Shown in pieces: positions 17,212 through 26,998 of a stretch of DNA of 64,000 nt; position 1 is the stretch's first letter; every line of letters begins with the position of its first letter. The translations under genes were made by a program, and so were the position numbers. The stretch is from Ferrimonas sediminicola. GTDB taxonomy: Bacteria; Pseudomonadota; Gammaproteobacteria; Enterobacterales; Shewanellaceae. The stretch lies in assembly GCF_005116715.1 (NCBI RefSeq), contig NZ_SWCI01000013.1, positions 1 to 64,000 of the forward strand, in the 5' to 3' direction. The notes under the pieces were generated by a model, which had not been told where the DNA came from, searched no databases, and saw nothing but the letters and a program-made list of their open reading frames with translations.

Positions 17212-17823
17212 ATGAAGTTTCCTGTTCAAGCTCCTTGGTCATGGCGCCGTGTTGACGGTGGGCCTAAATTGGATATGTCTGTTGCTGAGCATTTGCTGTT
17301 TGCTGTTGCAGAGTGCCTCGACAGGGAGGGCATTGTCTATCATCTTGAGGGTGGGACGTTGCTGGGCATTGTCCGTGATGGGCGACTGCTGCCTTGGGAT
17401 AAGGATCTCGACATCTCGGTGTCCGACAAGGATATTGCTCGGACAAGACGCGTGCTGCGGCAGGTCTTCTGGGCGGGCTGGAAACTGAAATCCAGAAACT
17501 TCAGCGTCAAGGGCAGCGGGATGTCCGGCATTCGCATTCTTAAGCTTGAGGATCGCACCGGCGGTCTGTTTCACAGCGGTCACGACTATCTGGATATCTT
17601 TACCAAGACACGAAACGGCAAGCACGTCTACTGGCAAGCGGCTGGAAAGATCATGAGGGTGGATGCCAAGTATTACGATGGCTTTGAAGAGGTGGCCTTC
17701 AAGGGACGCCTGTTGAAGGTGCCTCTGCACCATCGGGAGTATCTTACCGAGAAGTATGGCGACTGGAGCCAGGTAGTAAAAGAGTGGGACTGCGCAAAAG
17801 ATGAGAAGTGCATCGTAACTTGA
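17212..17823 (+). CDS. LicD family phosphotransferase
   Basis: A protein of about 203 residues with the LicD core: YHLEGGTLLGIVRDGRLLPW followed by D-K-D-L-D-I, the E-G-G-T-x-L-G ... W-D-x-D-x-D metal/nucleotide-binding motif. It ends with a conserved KVPLHHREYLTEKYGDW segment. LicD proteins transfer phosphocholine or polyol-phosphates from CDP-activated donors to glycans. Behind tagD and a glycerophosphotransferase, a glycerol-phosphate or related donor is likely, but phosphocholine cannot be excluded. GAGAAG eight bases upstream supports the ATG at 17212; a GTG at 17203 is the alternative. Codon use looks less GC-biased than in neighbours, suggesting transfer. Confidence 0.85.
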   Translation: MKFPVQAPWSWRRVDGGPKLDMSVAEHLLFAVAECLDREGIVYHLEGGTLLGIVRDGRLLPWDKDLDISVSDKDIARTRRVLRQVFWAGWKLKSRNFSVKGSGMSGIRILKLEDRTGGLFHSGHDYLDIFTKTRNGKHVYWQAAGKIMRVDAKYYDGFEEVAFKGRLLKVPLHHREYLTEKYGDWSQVVKEWDCAKDEKCIVT

Positions 17824-17940
17824 AAGGAGTGAAGCGTCCCGGTCCTCTCGGTACTCGAGCTACCCAGAGGCCAGTTGGGACGCGAATCGCGAATGGTGGA
17901 ACTCGGTTTGACGCTCCATAGCGACGGTTCTATGCCGTTA

Positions 17941-19053
17941 TTACTGATTTAAAGCCAATGCTAGCTCACGGTAGATGGCCAATGTGGCTTCGACGCCCTG
18001 CTCCACATTAAACTTTTCCCTTACCCTCGCCTGTGCTGCCAAACCAAATTTGTCGTTTAGATCTCGGTCCTGGTAGAGGCGATGAATCGCCTCTGCCAGG
18101 GCCTTGGCGTCGCCAGGAGGGACGATGAAACCGGTGTGGCCATCCTTCACCAGTTCGGCGTTGCCGCCGGTATCAGACATCACCGCCGGGGTGCCGTAGG
18201 AGTTGGCTTCCAACACCGCCCGGCACAGGCCCTCCCGCTTCAGGGTGGGCAGCACCACCAGGTCGCTGGCAGCGGCCACCTCGGGAGCGTCGGTGCGCCA
18301 GCCCATGGGATGGATTCTTTCCGGGCAGCCACTGCTGGCAATCATCTGCTTTATCTTGTCGTTGTCAGGGTTTGCTCCAACCAGCAGAAAGTGAATGTTG
18401 GCATCCTTGGGCAGGTGGTGGGTGGCGTCCATCAGCACGTGCAGCCCCTTACGTGGACGCAGGTTGGCGACCAGTGAGACCTTAAAGGCATCCTCGGGCA
18501 GGTTGAACTGAGACAGGTCTGCAGGGGGATTCTGGTACCAACTGGAATCGTGGCCCTTGTAAACGGTGGCCAGCTTCTTCGATGGGTTGTTGACGTGGTT
18601 GGCCAGATCTTCCTCAACCGCTTTGGCCACGCAGATGATCTTATCGATGCGCGGATGCAACATAGATAGGTAGCTGGAGGGATCGATGCGGCGGATGTTG
18701 CCGGTCTGACCCCGATAGGCGATCACCTTCACCGGCAAGCCGATGGCGGCAGTGGCGCCGTTGCTGACCGGAGTATTGGCGAACAGATGCAATACCTGGA
18801 TTTGGCGATTAATCAAGGTGTGGCGGATGGTTTTGATGGTGTGCCACGAGAGCTTTTTATCCAGGGGCAGGGTGAGCACCTCGATACCATATTGGGCATA
18901 GTAGTCCACTAGGCCGGAGTCCGGGTTGCACATCACCGTTACCTCCACTTCACCGCTCTGGTGCAGGCCGACAATCTGGGCGGCTTCGGGACGGATGGGA
19001 TTGATGTTGGGCCTCGAGTGGCGCTCGATCACCAGTGCTCTGATTTTTGACAT
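17941..19053 (-). CDS. GT4-family glycosyltransferase
   Basis: A 370-residue glycosyltransferase with a GT-B fold. The acceptor-side N-terminal domain begins MSKIRALVIERHSRPNINPI. The donor-binding C-terminal domain has SLVANLRPRKGLHVLMDA and the E-x-x-x-x-x-x-x-E motif region (LPTLKREGLCRAVLEANSYG), followed by VMSDTGGNAELVKDGHTGFI. I chose the ATG at 19053; frames continuing upstream give an unlikely Pro/Thr-rich extension from the opposite strand of the epimerase end. It sits in the LPS locus, so it probably adds a core sugar; donor and linkage are unknown. Confidence 0.88.
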   Translation of the reverse strand: MSKIRALVIERHSRPNINPIRPEAAQIVGLHQSGEVEVTVMCNPDSGLVDYYAQYGIEVLTLPLDKKLSWHTIKTIRHTLINRQIQVLHLFANTPVSNGATAAIGLPVKVIAYRGQTGNIRRIDPSSYLSMLHPRIDKIICVAKAVEEDLANHVNNPSKKLATVYKGHDSSWYQNPPADLSQFNLPEDAFKVSLVANLRPRKGLHVLMDATHHLPKDANIHFLLVGANPDNDKIKQMIASSGCPERIHPMGWRTDAPEVAAASDLVVLPTLKREGLCRAVLEANSYGTPAVMSDTGGNAELVKDGHTGFIVPPGDAKALAEAIHRLYQDRDLNDKFGLAAQARVREKFNVEQGVEATLAIYRELALALNQ

Positions 19054-19111
19054 GGGGTTTCCGTTAGTTAACAAGTCAGATAGGAGCGGGGGCCGCCGGT
19101 CCCCGCCATGA

Positions 19112-20110
19112 TCAGCCGTAGAAGCCGCGGTACCAGTCGGCGAACCGCTGCAGCCCCGTGGCCAGGGAGGTGTCCGGGCTGAAGCCCACCGCCTGCTGCA
19201 GGTTGTCGGTGTCGGCGAAGGTGGTGTAGACATCACCGGGCTGCATCGGCTTCATGTTCAGCTTGGCCTTGACCCCCAGGGCCTGTTCCAGGGTCTGGAT
19301 AAAGGTGAGCAGCTCCACCGGCTGATGGTTGCCGATGTTGAACAGCCGGTAGGGGGCGCTGGACTGGTCCGGGGTGGCGCAGTCATTACCTTCATCCCGC
19401 TGGGGGATCGCCTCCATCACCCGTACCACCCCCTCGACGATGTCGTCGATGTAGGTGAAGTCCCGGGACAGCTTGCCGTGGTTGAACACGTCGATGGGCT
19501 CACCTGCGAGGATCTTGCGGGTGAAGCTGAAGTAGGCCATGTCCGGCCGGCCCATGGGGCCGTAGACGGTGAAGAAGCGCAGCCCGGTGGTGGGCAGGTC
19601 ATACAGGTGGCTGTAGGTGTGGGCCATCAGCTCGTTAGACTTTTTGGTGGCGGCATAGAGGCTGACCGGGTGATCCACCGCATCGCCCTCGCTGAAGGGC
19701 ACCTTCCTGTTCATGCCGTACACCGAGGAGGAGGAGGCGTACACCAGGTGCGGCACCCTCTGCTGGCGGCACCCCTCGAGGATGGTCAGCATCCCCGCCA
19801 GGTTGGAATCCAGATAGGCCATGGGGTTGTCGATGGAGTAGCGCACGCCGGCCTGGGCGGCCAGGTGCACCACCCGGTCAAAGGTGTCGTTGGCAAACAG
19901 GGCGGCCATGCCCTCCCGGTCCGCCAGGTCCAGCTGGACGAAGCGGAAGTTCTCCTCGGGCAGTAGCTGCTCAAGGCGGGCGAGCTTGAGGGTGACGTCG
20001 TAGTAGTCGTTGAGGTTGTCCAGGCCTACCACCTGGTGGCCCATGGCCAGCAGTCGCTTGGCGGTGTAGAAACCGATGAAACCGGCGGCACCGGTAACCA
20101 GAATGCGCAT
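19112..20110 (-). CDS. UDP-glucuronate 4-epimerase (NAD-dependent epimerase)
   Basis: A 332-residue short-chain dehydrogenase/epimerase. The NAD-binding motif is TGAAGFIGFYTAKRLL; the catalytic triad is Ser in YASSSSVYGMN and Y-x-x-x-K in SLYAATKKSNELMAH. The segments HLAAQAGVRYSIDNPMAYLD, LRFFTVYGPMGRPDMA and LSRDFTYIDDIVEGVVR are typical of the UDP-GlcA 4-epimerase subgroup (Cap1J/LpsL type). It would supply UDP-galacturonate for core or O-polysaccharide. It lies between two glycosyltransferase genes on the same strand, consistent with one operon. Confidence 0.9.
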   Translation of the reverse strand: MRILVTGAAGFIGFYTAKRLLAMGHQVVGLDNLNDYYDVTLKLARLEQLLPEENFRFVQLDLADREGMAALFANDTFDRVVHLAAQAGVRYSIDNPMAYLDSNLAGMLTILEGCRQQRVPHLVYASSSSVYGMNRKVPFSEGDAVDHPVSLYAATKKSNELMAHTYSHLYDLPTTGLRFFTVYGPMGRPDMAYFSFTRKILAGEPIDVFNHGKLSRDFTYIDDIVEGVVRVMEAIPQRDEGNDCATPDQSSAPYRLFNIGNHQPVELLTFIQTLEQALGVKAKLNMKPMQPGDVYTTFADTDNLQQAVGFSPDTSLATGLQRFADWYRGFYG

Positions 20111-20143
20111 AAACGTTTTCCTCTGTCCTAGTGGGACGAATAT

Positions 20144-21187
20144 TCAGGCCTGCGTCAGCAGGGCGTCCACCTTGGCGATTACTGCATCGACCTCGATGGC
20201 GTGCATCAGTTCCTGGCCCTTGGCCCGGGTTCCCCAGGGGATCTCGGCCAGGGGTTTCCCCTGCTGGGTTTCTACATGGGCCTGGTAGGCGCTGACCACC
20301 AGGTCGCGGCTGCTGTAGGGGCCGGTGCGTCCCGGGTTGGAGTGGGCATACAGGCCCACCACCGGCGTGTCTTGGGTGACCGCCATGTGGGCGGGTCCGG
20401 TGTCCGGCGCCAGCACCAGGGTGGCGCGGCCGAGCAGGGCCAGCAGCTGCTTCAGGCTGGTCTGGCCCACCAGGTTGGTGACCTCGGTTTCAGCATAGTG
20501 CTGGATCTCTTCGGCCAGCCGCTTTTCCAGTGGGGCGGGGCCGCCACACAGCATCACGGCCAGGCCGCGGCTGGCGGCATGATCGGCCACGGCGGCGTAG
20601 CGCTGCGGCAGCCAGTTGCGCTCCCCCTTGCTGGCGGCGGGGCAGATGATCAGGGTGCGCTGACCCTGGGGGACCCGCTCCAAGGCGAAGGCCAGATCCT
20701 GTTCTGACAGCGGCATCTGCCATCGGGGGGTGGTGTCGGTGACCCCCAACTCCCGGGCAAAATTCATAAACCCGTCCAGCACATGGGGTTCGGCCTGGGG
20801 CTGGATGCGGTGGTTGGTGAACAGCCACTGCCCCTCCTTGGCCCTGGCCCTATCGAAGCCGATCCGGATCTTGGCCCGGATCCCCAGGGTGGCGATGGAG
20901 GCACGCAGGGCGACCTGCATGTGCAGCAGCACATCGAACCGTCGCCCCCTTAGGGTTCGCCACAGCGCCCGGTAACCCTCCCAGCCCCGGCTCTTGTCGA
21001 ACACCACCAGCTCCACCCCGGGCAGCCCCTCGAGCAGGGAGGCCTCCACCTTGCCCACCACCCAGGTGATGCTGGCCTGGGGGTGGCGGCGCTGCAGGGC
21101 CTGGACCATGGCCACGGCATGGCAGACGTCACCAATGGCGGACAGGCGCATGATGCAGATGGAGCTGGGTGTCGAGGGGAGTGGCAT
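20144..21187 (-). CDS. GT9-family (heptosyltransferase-like) LPS glycosyltransferase
   Basis: A 347-residue protein with the GT9 layout. Its start MPLPSTPSSICIMRLSAIGD is followed by the donor domain with ICPAASKGERNWLPQRYA and LVLAPDTGPAHMAVTQDTPV, the D-T-G-x-x-H motif of ADP-heptose transferases. ATGs at 21247 and 21151 are alternatives; 21187 gives the N-terminus closest to relatives. It is divergent from kdkA. It is likely to add heptose to the inner core, but it is not closely like WaaC or WaaF by eye, so the position added is open. Confidence 0.85.
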   Translation of the reverse strand: MPLPSTPSSICIMRLSAIGDVCHAVAMVQALQRRHPQASITWVVGKVEASLLEGLPGVELVVFDKSRGWEGYRALWRTLRGRRFDVLLHMQVALRASIATLGIRAKIRIGFDRARAKEGQWLFTNHRIQPQAEPHVLDGFMNFARELGVTDTTPRWQMPLSEQDLAFALERVPQGQRTLIICPAASKGERNWLPQRYAAVADHAASRGLAVMLCGGPAPLEKRLAEEIQHYAETEVTNLVGQTSLKQLLALLGRATLVLAPDTGPAHMAVTQDTPVVGLYAHSNPGRTGPYSSRDLVVSAYQAHVETQQGKPLAEIPWGTRAKGQELMHAIEVDAVIAKVDALLTQA

Positions 21188-21335
21188 AGTGGGGCGGTTT
21201 CCGGCCGTTAAAGCGGCAATTTTAATGAAATTCCTTGCTATGACCAAGTCTCTTTGCCCCGACGGTTGCCATCACCCGGGACCAGGGTCACAATGAGCGC
21301 TCTTTTTAGGGTCATCTCGTTGAACTGGGGGCGTC

Positions 21336-22040
21336 ATGCAGCTGATTCAGCACCACAACACCAGCCTGCTGTTGGCGCAGGACAGTCCTGCGGATGCCAG
21401 CTGGTTTGACCGCCGGGCCCTGGTGGAGGCCGGCCGGGTGGAGGGGCACTCCGATGGCAGTGGCCGCCATCCCGCCTGGTTCCTCAACGTGGATGGCTAC
21501 CACTGTGTGCTGCGCCACTACTACAGGGGCGGTCTGCCGGGAAAACTGATCAAGGATCTCTACCTGTGGCCGGGGCTGCACAACACCCGGGCCTACCAGG
21601 AGCTGGCGCTACTGGAGCGGCTGGTGTCCCTTGGGCTGCCGGTGAGCCGGCCGGTGGCGGCCCAGGTGGTGCGCTCGGGCCCGCTCTACCGGGCGGACTT
21701 GCTTACCGAGCGTCTCGACGGATGTCGGGACCTGGTGAAGACCCTGGTGGACGGCCCCCTGCCTGAAGAGAAGTGGCGCCAGCTGGGTGCCCTGCTGGCC
21801 CGTTTCCACAAGGTCGGTGTCTATCATGCGGATCTCAACGCCCGCAACATCCTGATGGATGAGGAGCGGTTCTACCTGATCGACTTCGACCGGGGCGAGA
21901 TACGTCCGGTCGATCCCGCCTGGCAACAGGCTAACCTGGATCGGTTGCTGCGCTCCTTCCGCAAGGAGTCGGATCGGGTCGCCGGACTGCACTGGCGTGA
22001 GTCCGACTGGCAGTCGCTGCTGGCGGGATACCTGGGCTAG
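21336..22040 (+). CDS. kdkA: 3-deoxy-D-manno-octulosonic acid (Kdo) kinase
   Basis: A 234-residue protein-kinase-fold enzyme of the KdkA/WaaP (InaA) family that phosphorylates the 4-OH of the single Kdo residue of LPS. The N-terminal HPAWFLNVDGYHCVLRHYYRG and LYLWPGLHNTRAYQEL are KdkA-like. The catalytic loop is VYHADLNARNILMD, and the metal-binding Asp is in YLIDFDRGEI. Neighbour waaA, which adds Kdo, converges with a 4-base overlap of stop codons. Organisms with KdkA usually carry one phosphorylated Kdo in place of a second Kdo. Confidence 0.93.
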   Translation: MQLIQHHNTSLLLAQDSPADASWFDRRALVEAGRVEGHSDGSGRHPAWFLNVDGYHCVLRHYYRGGLPGKLIKDLYLWPGLHNTRAYQELALLERLVSLGLPVSRPVAAQVVRSGPLYRADLLTERLDGCRDLVKTLVDGPLPEEKWRQLGALLARFHKVGVYHADLNARNILMDEERFYLIDFDRGEIRPVDPAWQQANLDRLLRSFRKESDRVAGLHWRESDWQSLLAGYLG

Positions 22041-23311
22041 GCCTCAGTCCGGCCTAGGGCTTGCAGTACCACCTGGGCCTGGCGTTCGGTGGCGCCGCGG
22101 TTGCGGGCCATAAACTGCAGGGCGGCCTGGCCGATCCGTTGACGGCCGCTGTCATCCCCCAGCAACTGGTCCAGAGCCTGGACCAGGCTGTGTTCATCCT
22201 CCACCACCAGCATCACTCCCTCCTGTTTGAGCTGGTCTCCAATCTCCTTGAAGTTGAAGTAGTGGGGCCCCATCAGCACCGGTTTGCCAAAGGCGGCGGG
22301 CTCCAGGGGGTTGTGCCCCCCACGCTCGATCAGGCTGCCGCCCACCAGGGCGATGTCGCTCATGCCGCACAGGGTCTTGAGTTCCCCCATGGTGTCGCCA
22401 ATCAACACCTGGGTTTGGGGGGAGAGCGGGCCACCGGCGCTGCGCCTGGCCAGGGTCAGGCCGGCGGTCCGGGTCAGTTCGGCGGCCCGGTCGAACTGTT
22501 CCGGGTGCCTGGGGACCAGCATCAGCAGCAGGTCCGGGAAGTGTTCAAGCAGTGTTTTGTGGGCCGCCAGGGCCAGCTCGAACTCGCCCGGGTGGGTGGA
22601 GGCGGCCAGCCAGCAGGGGCGTTCGCCCATCAGTTGCAGGCGCTGTGCGCTGGCGTGCTCTCTCTCGGCATCGTCCACGGCAATATCAAATTTCAGGCTG
22701 CCACAGTCGGTCATGCCTGCCGGGGCAGCCCCTAGCGTCACCAGCCGGGCTCCGTCGTTGCTGTTCTGGGCGGCGATGGCGGTGAGCTGGCCCAGCATTG
22801 GCCCCACCAGGGCGGGGAAGCGGCCGTAGCCCCTGGCGGAGCGCTCGGACAGTCGGGCGTTGGCCAGCACCACGGGAATCTGCCGTTTATGGCAGTGGTG
22901 CACCAGGTTGGGCCACAGCTCGGTCTCCATCAGCACCAGGCCGATGGGGGTGAGGCGGCCCAGGAACCGGGCCACCACCGGCCCCAGATCCAGCGGCAGG
23001 TAGCAGTGATCCACCAGGTCGCCCAGGTGCTGCCTGACCTGGGCGGAGCCGGTGGGGGTGGTGGTGGTCACTAGAATCGGCATGTCGGGACGCTGCCGCT
23101 TCAGGGTGCGGATCAGCCCCAGAGCGGCCAGGGTCTCCCCCATGGAGGCGCAGTGGATGATCAGCGGGGCACGGGTCCGAGGCAGGGTCAGGGCGAAGCG
23201 TTCACCGAGTCGTCCGCGGTAGTCGGGGCTGCGCAGGGCGCGCCAGCCCAGGTAGGCCAGCAGCAGGGGCAGCAGCAGGATCAGCAGCAGGCTGTAGAGT
23301 AGTCGGTTCAT
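22037..23311 (-). CDS. waaA: 3-deoxy-D-manno-octulosonic acid transferase
   Basis: A 424-residue membrane-anchored GT30 enzyme that transfers Kdo to lipid IVA. It has an N-terminal membrane helix (residues 1-22). The acceptor domain contains SPDYRGRLGERFA and IHCASMGETLAALGLI, with the catalytic Glu in the SMGE motif. The donor domain has CWLAASTHPGEFELAL and the C-terminal ALVGGSLIERGGHNPLEPAA (conserved GGH-N-x-x-E-P). Full length. With kdkA next to it, it is probably monofunctional. Confidence 0.96.
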   Translation of the reverse strand: MNRLLYSLLLILLLPLLLAYLGWRALRSPDYRGRLGERFALTLPRTRAPLIIHCASMGETLAALGLIRTLKRQRPDMPILVTTTTPTGSAQVRQHLGDLVDHCYLPLDLGPVVARFLGRLTPIGLVLMETELWPNLVHHCHKRQIPVVLANARLSERSARGYGRFPALVGPMLGQLTAIAAQNSNDGARLVTLGAAPAGMTDCGSLKFDIAVDDAEREHASAQRLQLMGERPCWLAASTHPGEFELALAAHKTLLEHFPDLLLMLVPRHPEQFDRAAELTRTAGLTLARRSAGGPLSPQTQVLIGDTMGELKTLCGMSDIALVGGSLIERGGHNPLEPAAFGKPVLMGPHYFNFKEIGDQLKQEGVMLVVEDEHSLVQALDQLLGDDSGRQRIGQAALQFMARNRGATERQAQVVLQALGRTEA

Positions 23312-23418
23312 GGCCGGGTCTGTGACTGGTCGGAGCCCGCATCATAAGGCAGGGACAGGGCTGTTTCAAATCCACCGGTGTCTGGTAAGCTAGGTCGGGT
23401 CAGAGAGAAGATAACGCT

Positions 23419-24078
23419 ATGAAGACTAAAGACAGAATCATTCTTGCCAGCCGTGAGTTGTTCAATGAACACGGCGAGCGGGCAATCACCACCAACCATA
23501 TTGCCGCTCACCTGGGGATCAGCCCGGGCAATCTCTACTACCACTTCCGCAACAAGGAAGAGATCATCCGCTGCATCTACAAGGAGTATGAGAACTACAT
23601 CGTCGAGGCGTTTCGTCCCCTGGATGTGGAAAACGAGAGTGATCTGGAGTTCCTGGTCCGGTATCTGGACGGCATGTTTCAGGCGATGTGGCGTTTCCGC
23701 TTCTTCTACGCCAACCTGACCGACATCCTGACCCGGGACAAGGAGTTGCACCAGCGTTACCTGGAGGTGCACCGCCGCATGACCGAGGTGGCCGCCAACA
23801 ACCTGCGTCTGCTGCGGGACAACGGCACCGTGGTGGTGGAGGACAAGTACATCGAGGATCTGGCTCAGACCCTGAAGCAGATCGTCACCTGTTGGATCTC
23901 CTATCGCAATGCCCAGATGTTGGAGAGCAGCATCACCAAGCGCGAGATCTACAAGGGGGTTCTGCGGGTGCTGATCACCTTCCGCGGCATCGTCTCCGAG
24001 GCGGCCATGCCGGAGTTCGACCGCATCGAGCGCCAGTACCGGGAGCTCTACGACAGCCTGGGTGGTGAGCCGACCTAG
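23419..24078 (+). CDS. TetR/AcrR family transcriptional regulator
   Basis: A 219-residue regulator. The N-terminal TetR HTH is clear (KDRIILASRELFNEHGERAI, then HIAAHLGISPGNLYYHF). The C-terminal ligand domain is helical, with aromatic-rich segments (YLDGMFQAMWRFRFFYANLT). It is divergent from waaA and upstream of kbl-tdh, 222 bases away. I do not recognise the ligand. Control of its own gene or of the downstream kbl-tdh operon is possible but unsupported by a visible operator. Confidence 0.85.
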   Translation: MKTKDRIILASRELFNEHGERAITTNHIAAHLGISPGNLYYHFRNKEEIIRCIYKEYENYIVEAFRPLDVENESDLEFLVRYLDGMFQAMWRFRFFYANLTDILTRDKELHQRYLEVHRRMTEVAANNLRLLRDNGTVVVEDKYIEDLAQTLKQIVTCWISYRNAQMLESSITKREIYKGVLRVLITFRGIVSEAAMPEFDRIERQYRELYDSLGGEPT

Positions 24079-24207
24079 CCCCCTCTTTAACGGCTTTATA
24101 CACTCTCGGGGGCAGATTGCTGCTGCAAGCTGCCCCATCCCCCGTTAGAATGTCGCCAATAATTAAGGCGGGCTGTCGCGTCGCACACCCTCCCCAACAC
24201 AGAGGCC

Positions 24208-24246
24208 GGCACCCTGACGGGGACACGGCCGGGGAGTCCCTGTGCC
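24208..24246 (+). other. Nested inverted repeat in the kbl leader
   Basis: GGCAC (24208-24212) pairs with GTGCC (24242-24246), enclosing GGGAC (24220-24224) and GTCCC (24236-24240). It sits in the 222-base gap before kbl and could fold in an untranslated leader. GC-rich sequence makes chance pairing likely. Confidence 0.25.
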
Positions 24247-24300
24247 CACCAGCGCGATGCGTCCGGCCCACAATAATCAAGGATGCCAACGGGAGGCAGC

Positions 24301-25496
<1,196 letters not shown>

Positions 25497-25497
<1 letters not shown>

Positions 25498-26531
25498 TGA
25501 CCACCATGAAAGCGCTGTCGAAACTCAAGCCGGAGATGGGGATCTGGATGGTGGACGCCCCCAAGCCCAAGCTGGGGCACAATGATCTGCTGATCAAGAT
25601 TAAAAAGACCGCCATCTGTGGTACCGACGTACACATCTACAATTGGGACGAGTGGTCGCAAAAGACCATCCCGGTGCCGATGATCGTCGGCCACGAGTAT
25701 GTGGGCGAAGTGGTGGACATGGGCCAGGAGGTGCGCGGCTTCGAACTGGGCGACCGGGTGTCCGGCGAAGGGCACATCACCTGTGGCCACTGCCGCAACT
25801 GCCGCGGTGGCCGCACTCACCTGTGCCGCAACACCGTCGGCGTCGGCGTCAACCGTGAGGGAGCCTTTGCCGAGTACCTGGTGATCCCCGCCTTCAACGC
25901 CTTCAAGATTCCCGATGACATCAGCGACGACCTGGCGTCCATTTTTGACCCCTTCGGCAACGCGGTGCACACCGCGCTCTCCTTTGACCTGGTGGGGGAG
26001 GATGTGCTGATCACCGGCGCCGGGCCCATCGGCATCATGGCCGCCGCCGTGGCTCGCCACGTGGGGGCCCGTCATGTGGTGATCACCGACGTCAACGATT
26101 ACCGCCTGGAGCTGGCCGCCAAGATGGGGGCCTCCCGGGTGGTGAATGTGGCCAAGGAGAAGCTGGAAGAGGTGATGGCGGAACTGGGGATGACCGAGGG
26201 CTTCGACGTGGGCCTGGAGATGTCCGGCGTCCCCAGCGCCTTCAACTCGATGCTGGCCACCATGAACCATGGCGGCAAGATCGCCATGCTGGGGATTCCC
26301 CCGGGCTCCATGGGTATCGACTGGAACCAGGTGATTTTCAAGGGTCTGATCCTCAAAGGGATCTATGGCCGAGAGATGTTCGAGACCTGGTACAAGATGG
26401 CCAGCCTGATCCAGTCCGGCCTGGACATCACCCCCATCATCACCCATCACTATCACATCGACGACTTCCAGAAGGGGTTCGACGTGATGCGTGGCGGTCA
26501 GTCCGGCAAGGTGATCCTCAACTGGGATTGA
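25497..26531 (+). CDS. tdh: L-threonine 3-dehydrogenase
   Basis: A 344-residue zinc-dependent, NAD-linked dehydrogenase that oxidises L-threonine to 2-amino-3-ketobutyrate for Kbl. The catalytic-zinc site is in [20 protein letters not shown] and GHEYVGEV. The structural zinc loop is in [20 protein letters not shown], with four Cys. The NAD-binding motif is [21 protein letters not shown]. coli Tdh starts at MKALSKL, which here is the fourth residue (ATG at 25506), so either start is possible. Confidence 0.97.
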
Positions 26532-26595
26532 TGGTGCAGTGATTCGGGCGTGTCGATCTTTGCTTAATGTCTTTGCGCCCACATGCCCAAGCAAG

Positions 26596-26622
26596 AGGGC
26601 CGGTTCTCACCGGTCCTTTTTT
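26596..26622 (+). terminator. Rho-independent terminator after tdh
   Basis: GGGCCGGT (26597-26604) pairs with ACCGGTCC (26609-26616) around a TCTC loop, with one G-T pair, followed by six T's. It lies about 65 bases past tdh and separates it from glpE. Confidence 0.85.
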
Positions 26623-26677
26623 ATTCGCCGTGGATTTCGATACACTGAAGTTCCGGCAAGGCCCTGAGGAGGAGTGC

Positions 26678-26998
26678 GTGGCCAGTTACCAGAATATCGA
26701 TCAGACCGTCCTGACCCAACTGCAGCGGCAGGGGGAGGTGCAGGTGGTGGACATCCGCGACCCCGAATCCTTTATCCGTGGCCGCATCCCCGGTGCCCTG
26801 CGTCTGCATCAGGGCAACCTGGCCCAGTTCATGATGGAGGGGGAGTTCGACGATCCCCTGGTGGTGGTGTGCTACCACGGCATCAGCAGCCAGAGTGCGG
26901 CCCAGTACCTGGCGGAACAGGGATTTGAGCGGGTCTACAGCCTGATTGGCGGCATGGAGGGCTGGGTGCAGTCCGGTGCCGAGGTGGAGGCGGGATGA
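26678..26998 (+). CDS. glpE: Thiosulfate sulfurtransferase (rhodanese) GlpE
   Basis: A 106-residue single-domain rhodanese. VVDIRDPESFIRGRIPGALR and the active-site loop CYHGISSQSAAQYL carry the persulfide-forming Cys, followed by GGMEGW. I chose the GTG at 26678: GAGGAGGAG lies four bases upstream and the length matches E. coli GlpE (108). An ATG at 26567 would add 37 residues that run through the tdh terminator. It overlaps glpG by 4 bases. Confidence 0.93.
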   Translation: MASYQNIDQTVLTQLQRQGEVQVVDIRDPESFIRGRIPGALRLHQGNLAQFMMEGEFDDPLVVVCYHGISSQSAAQYLAEQGFERVYSLIGGMEGWVQSGAEVEAG

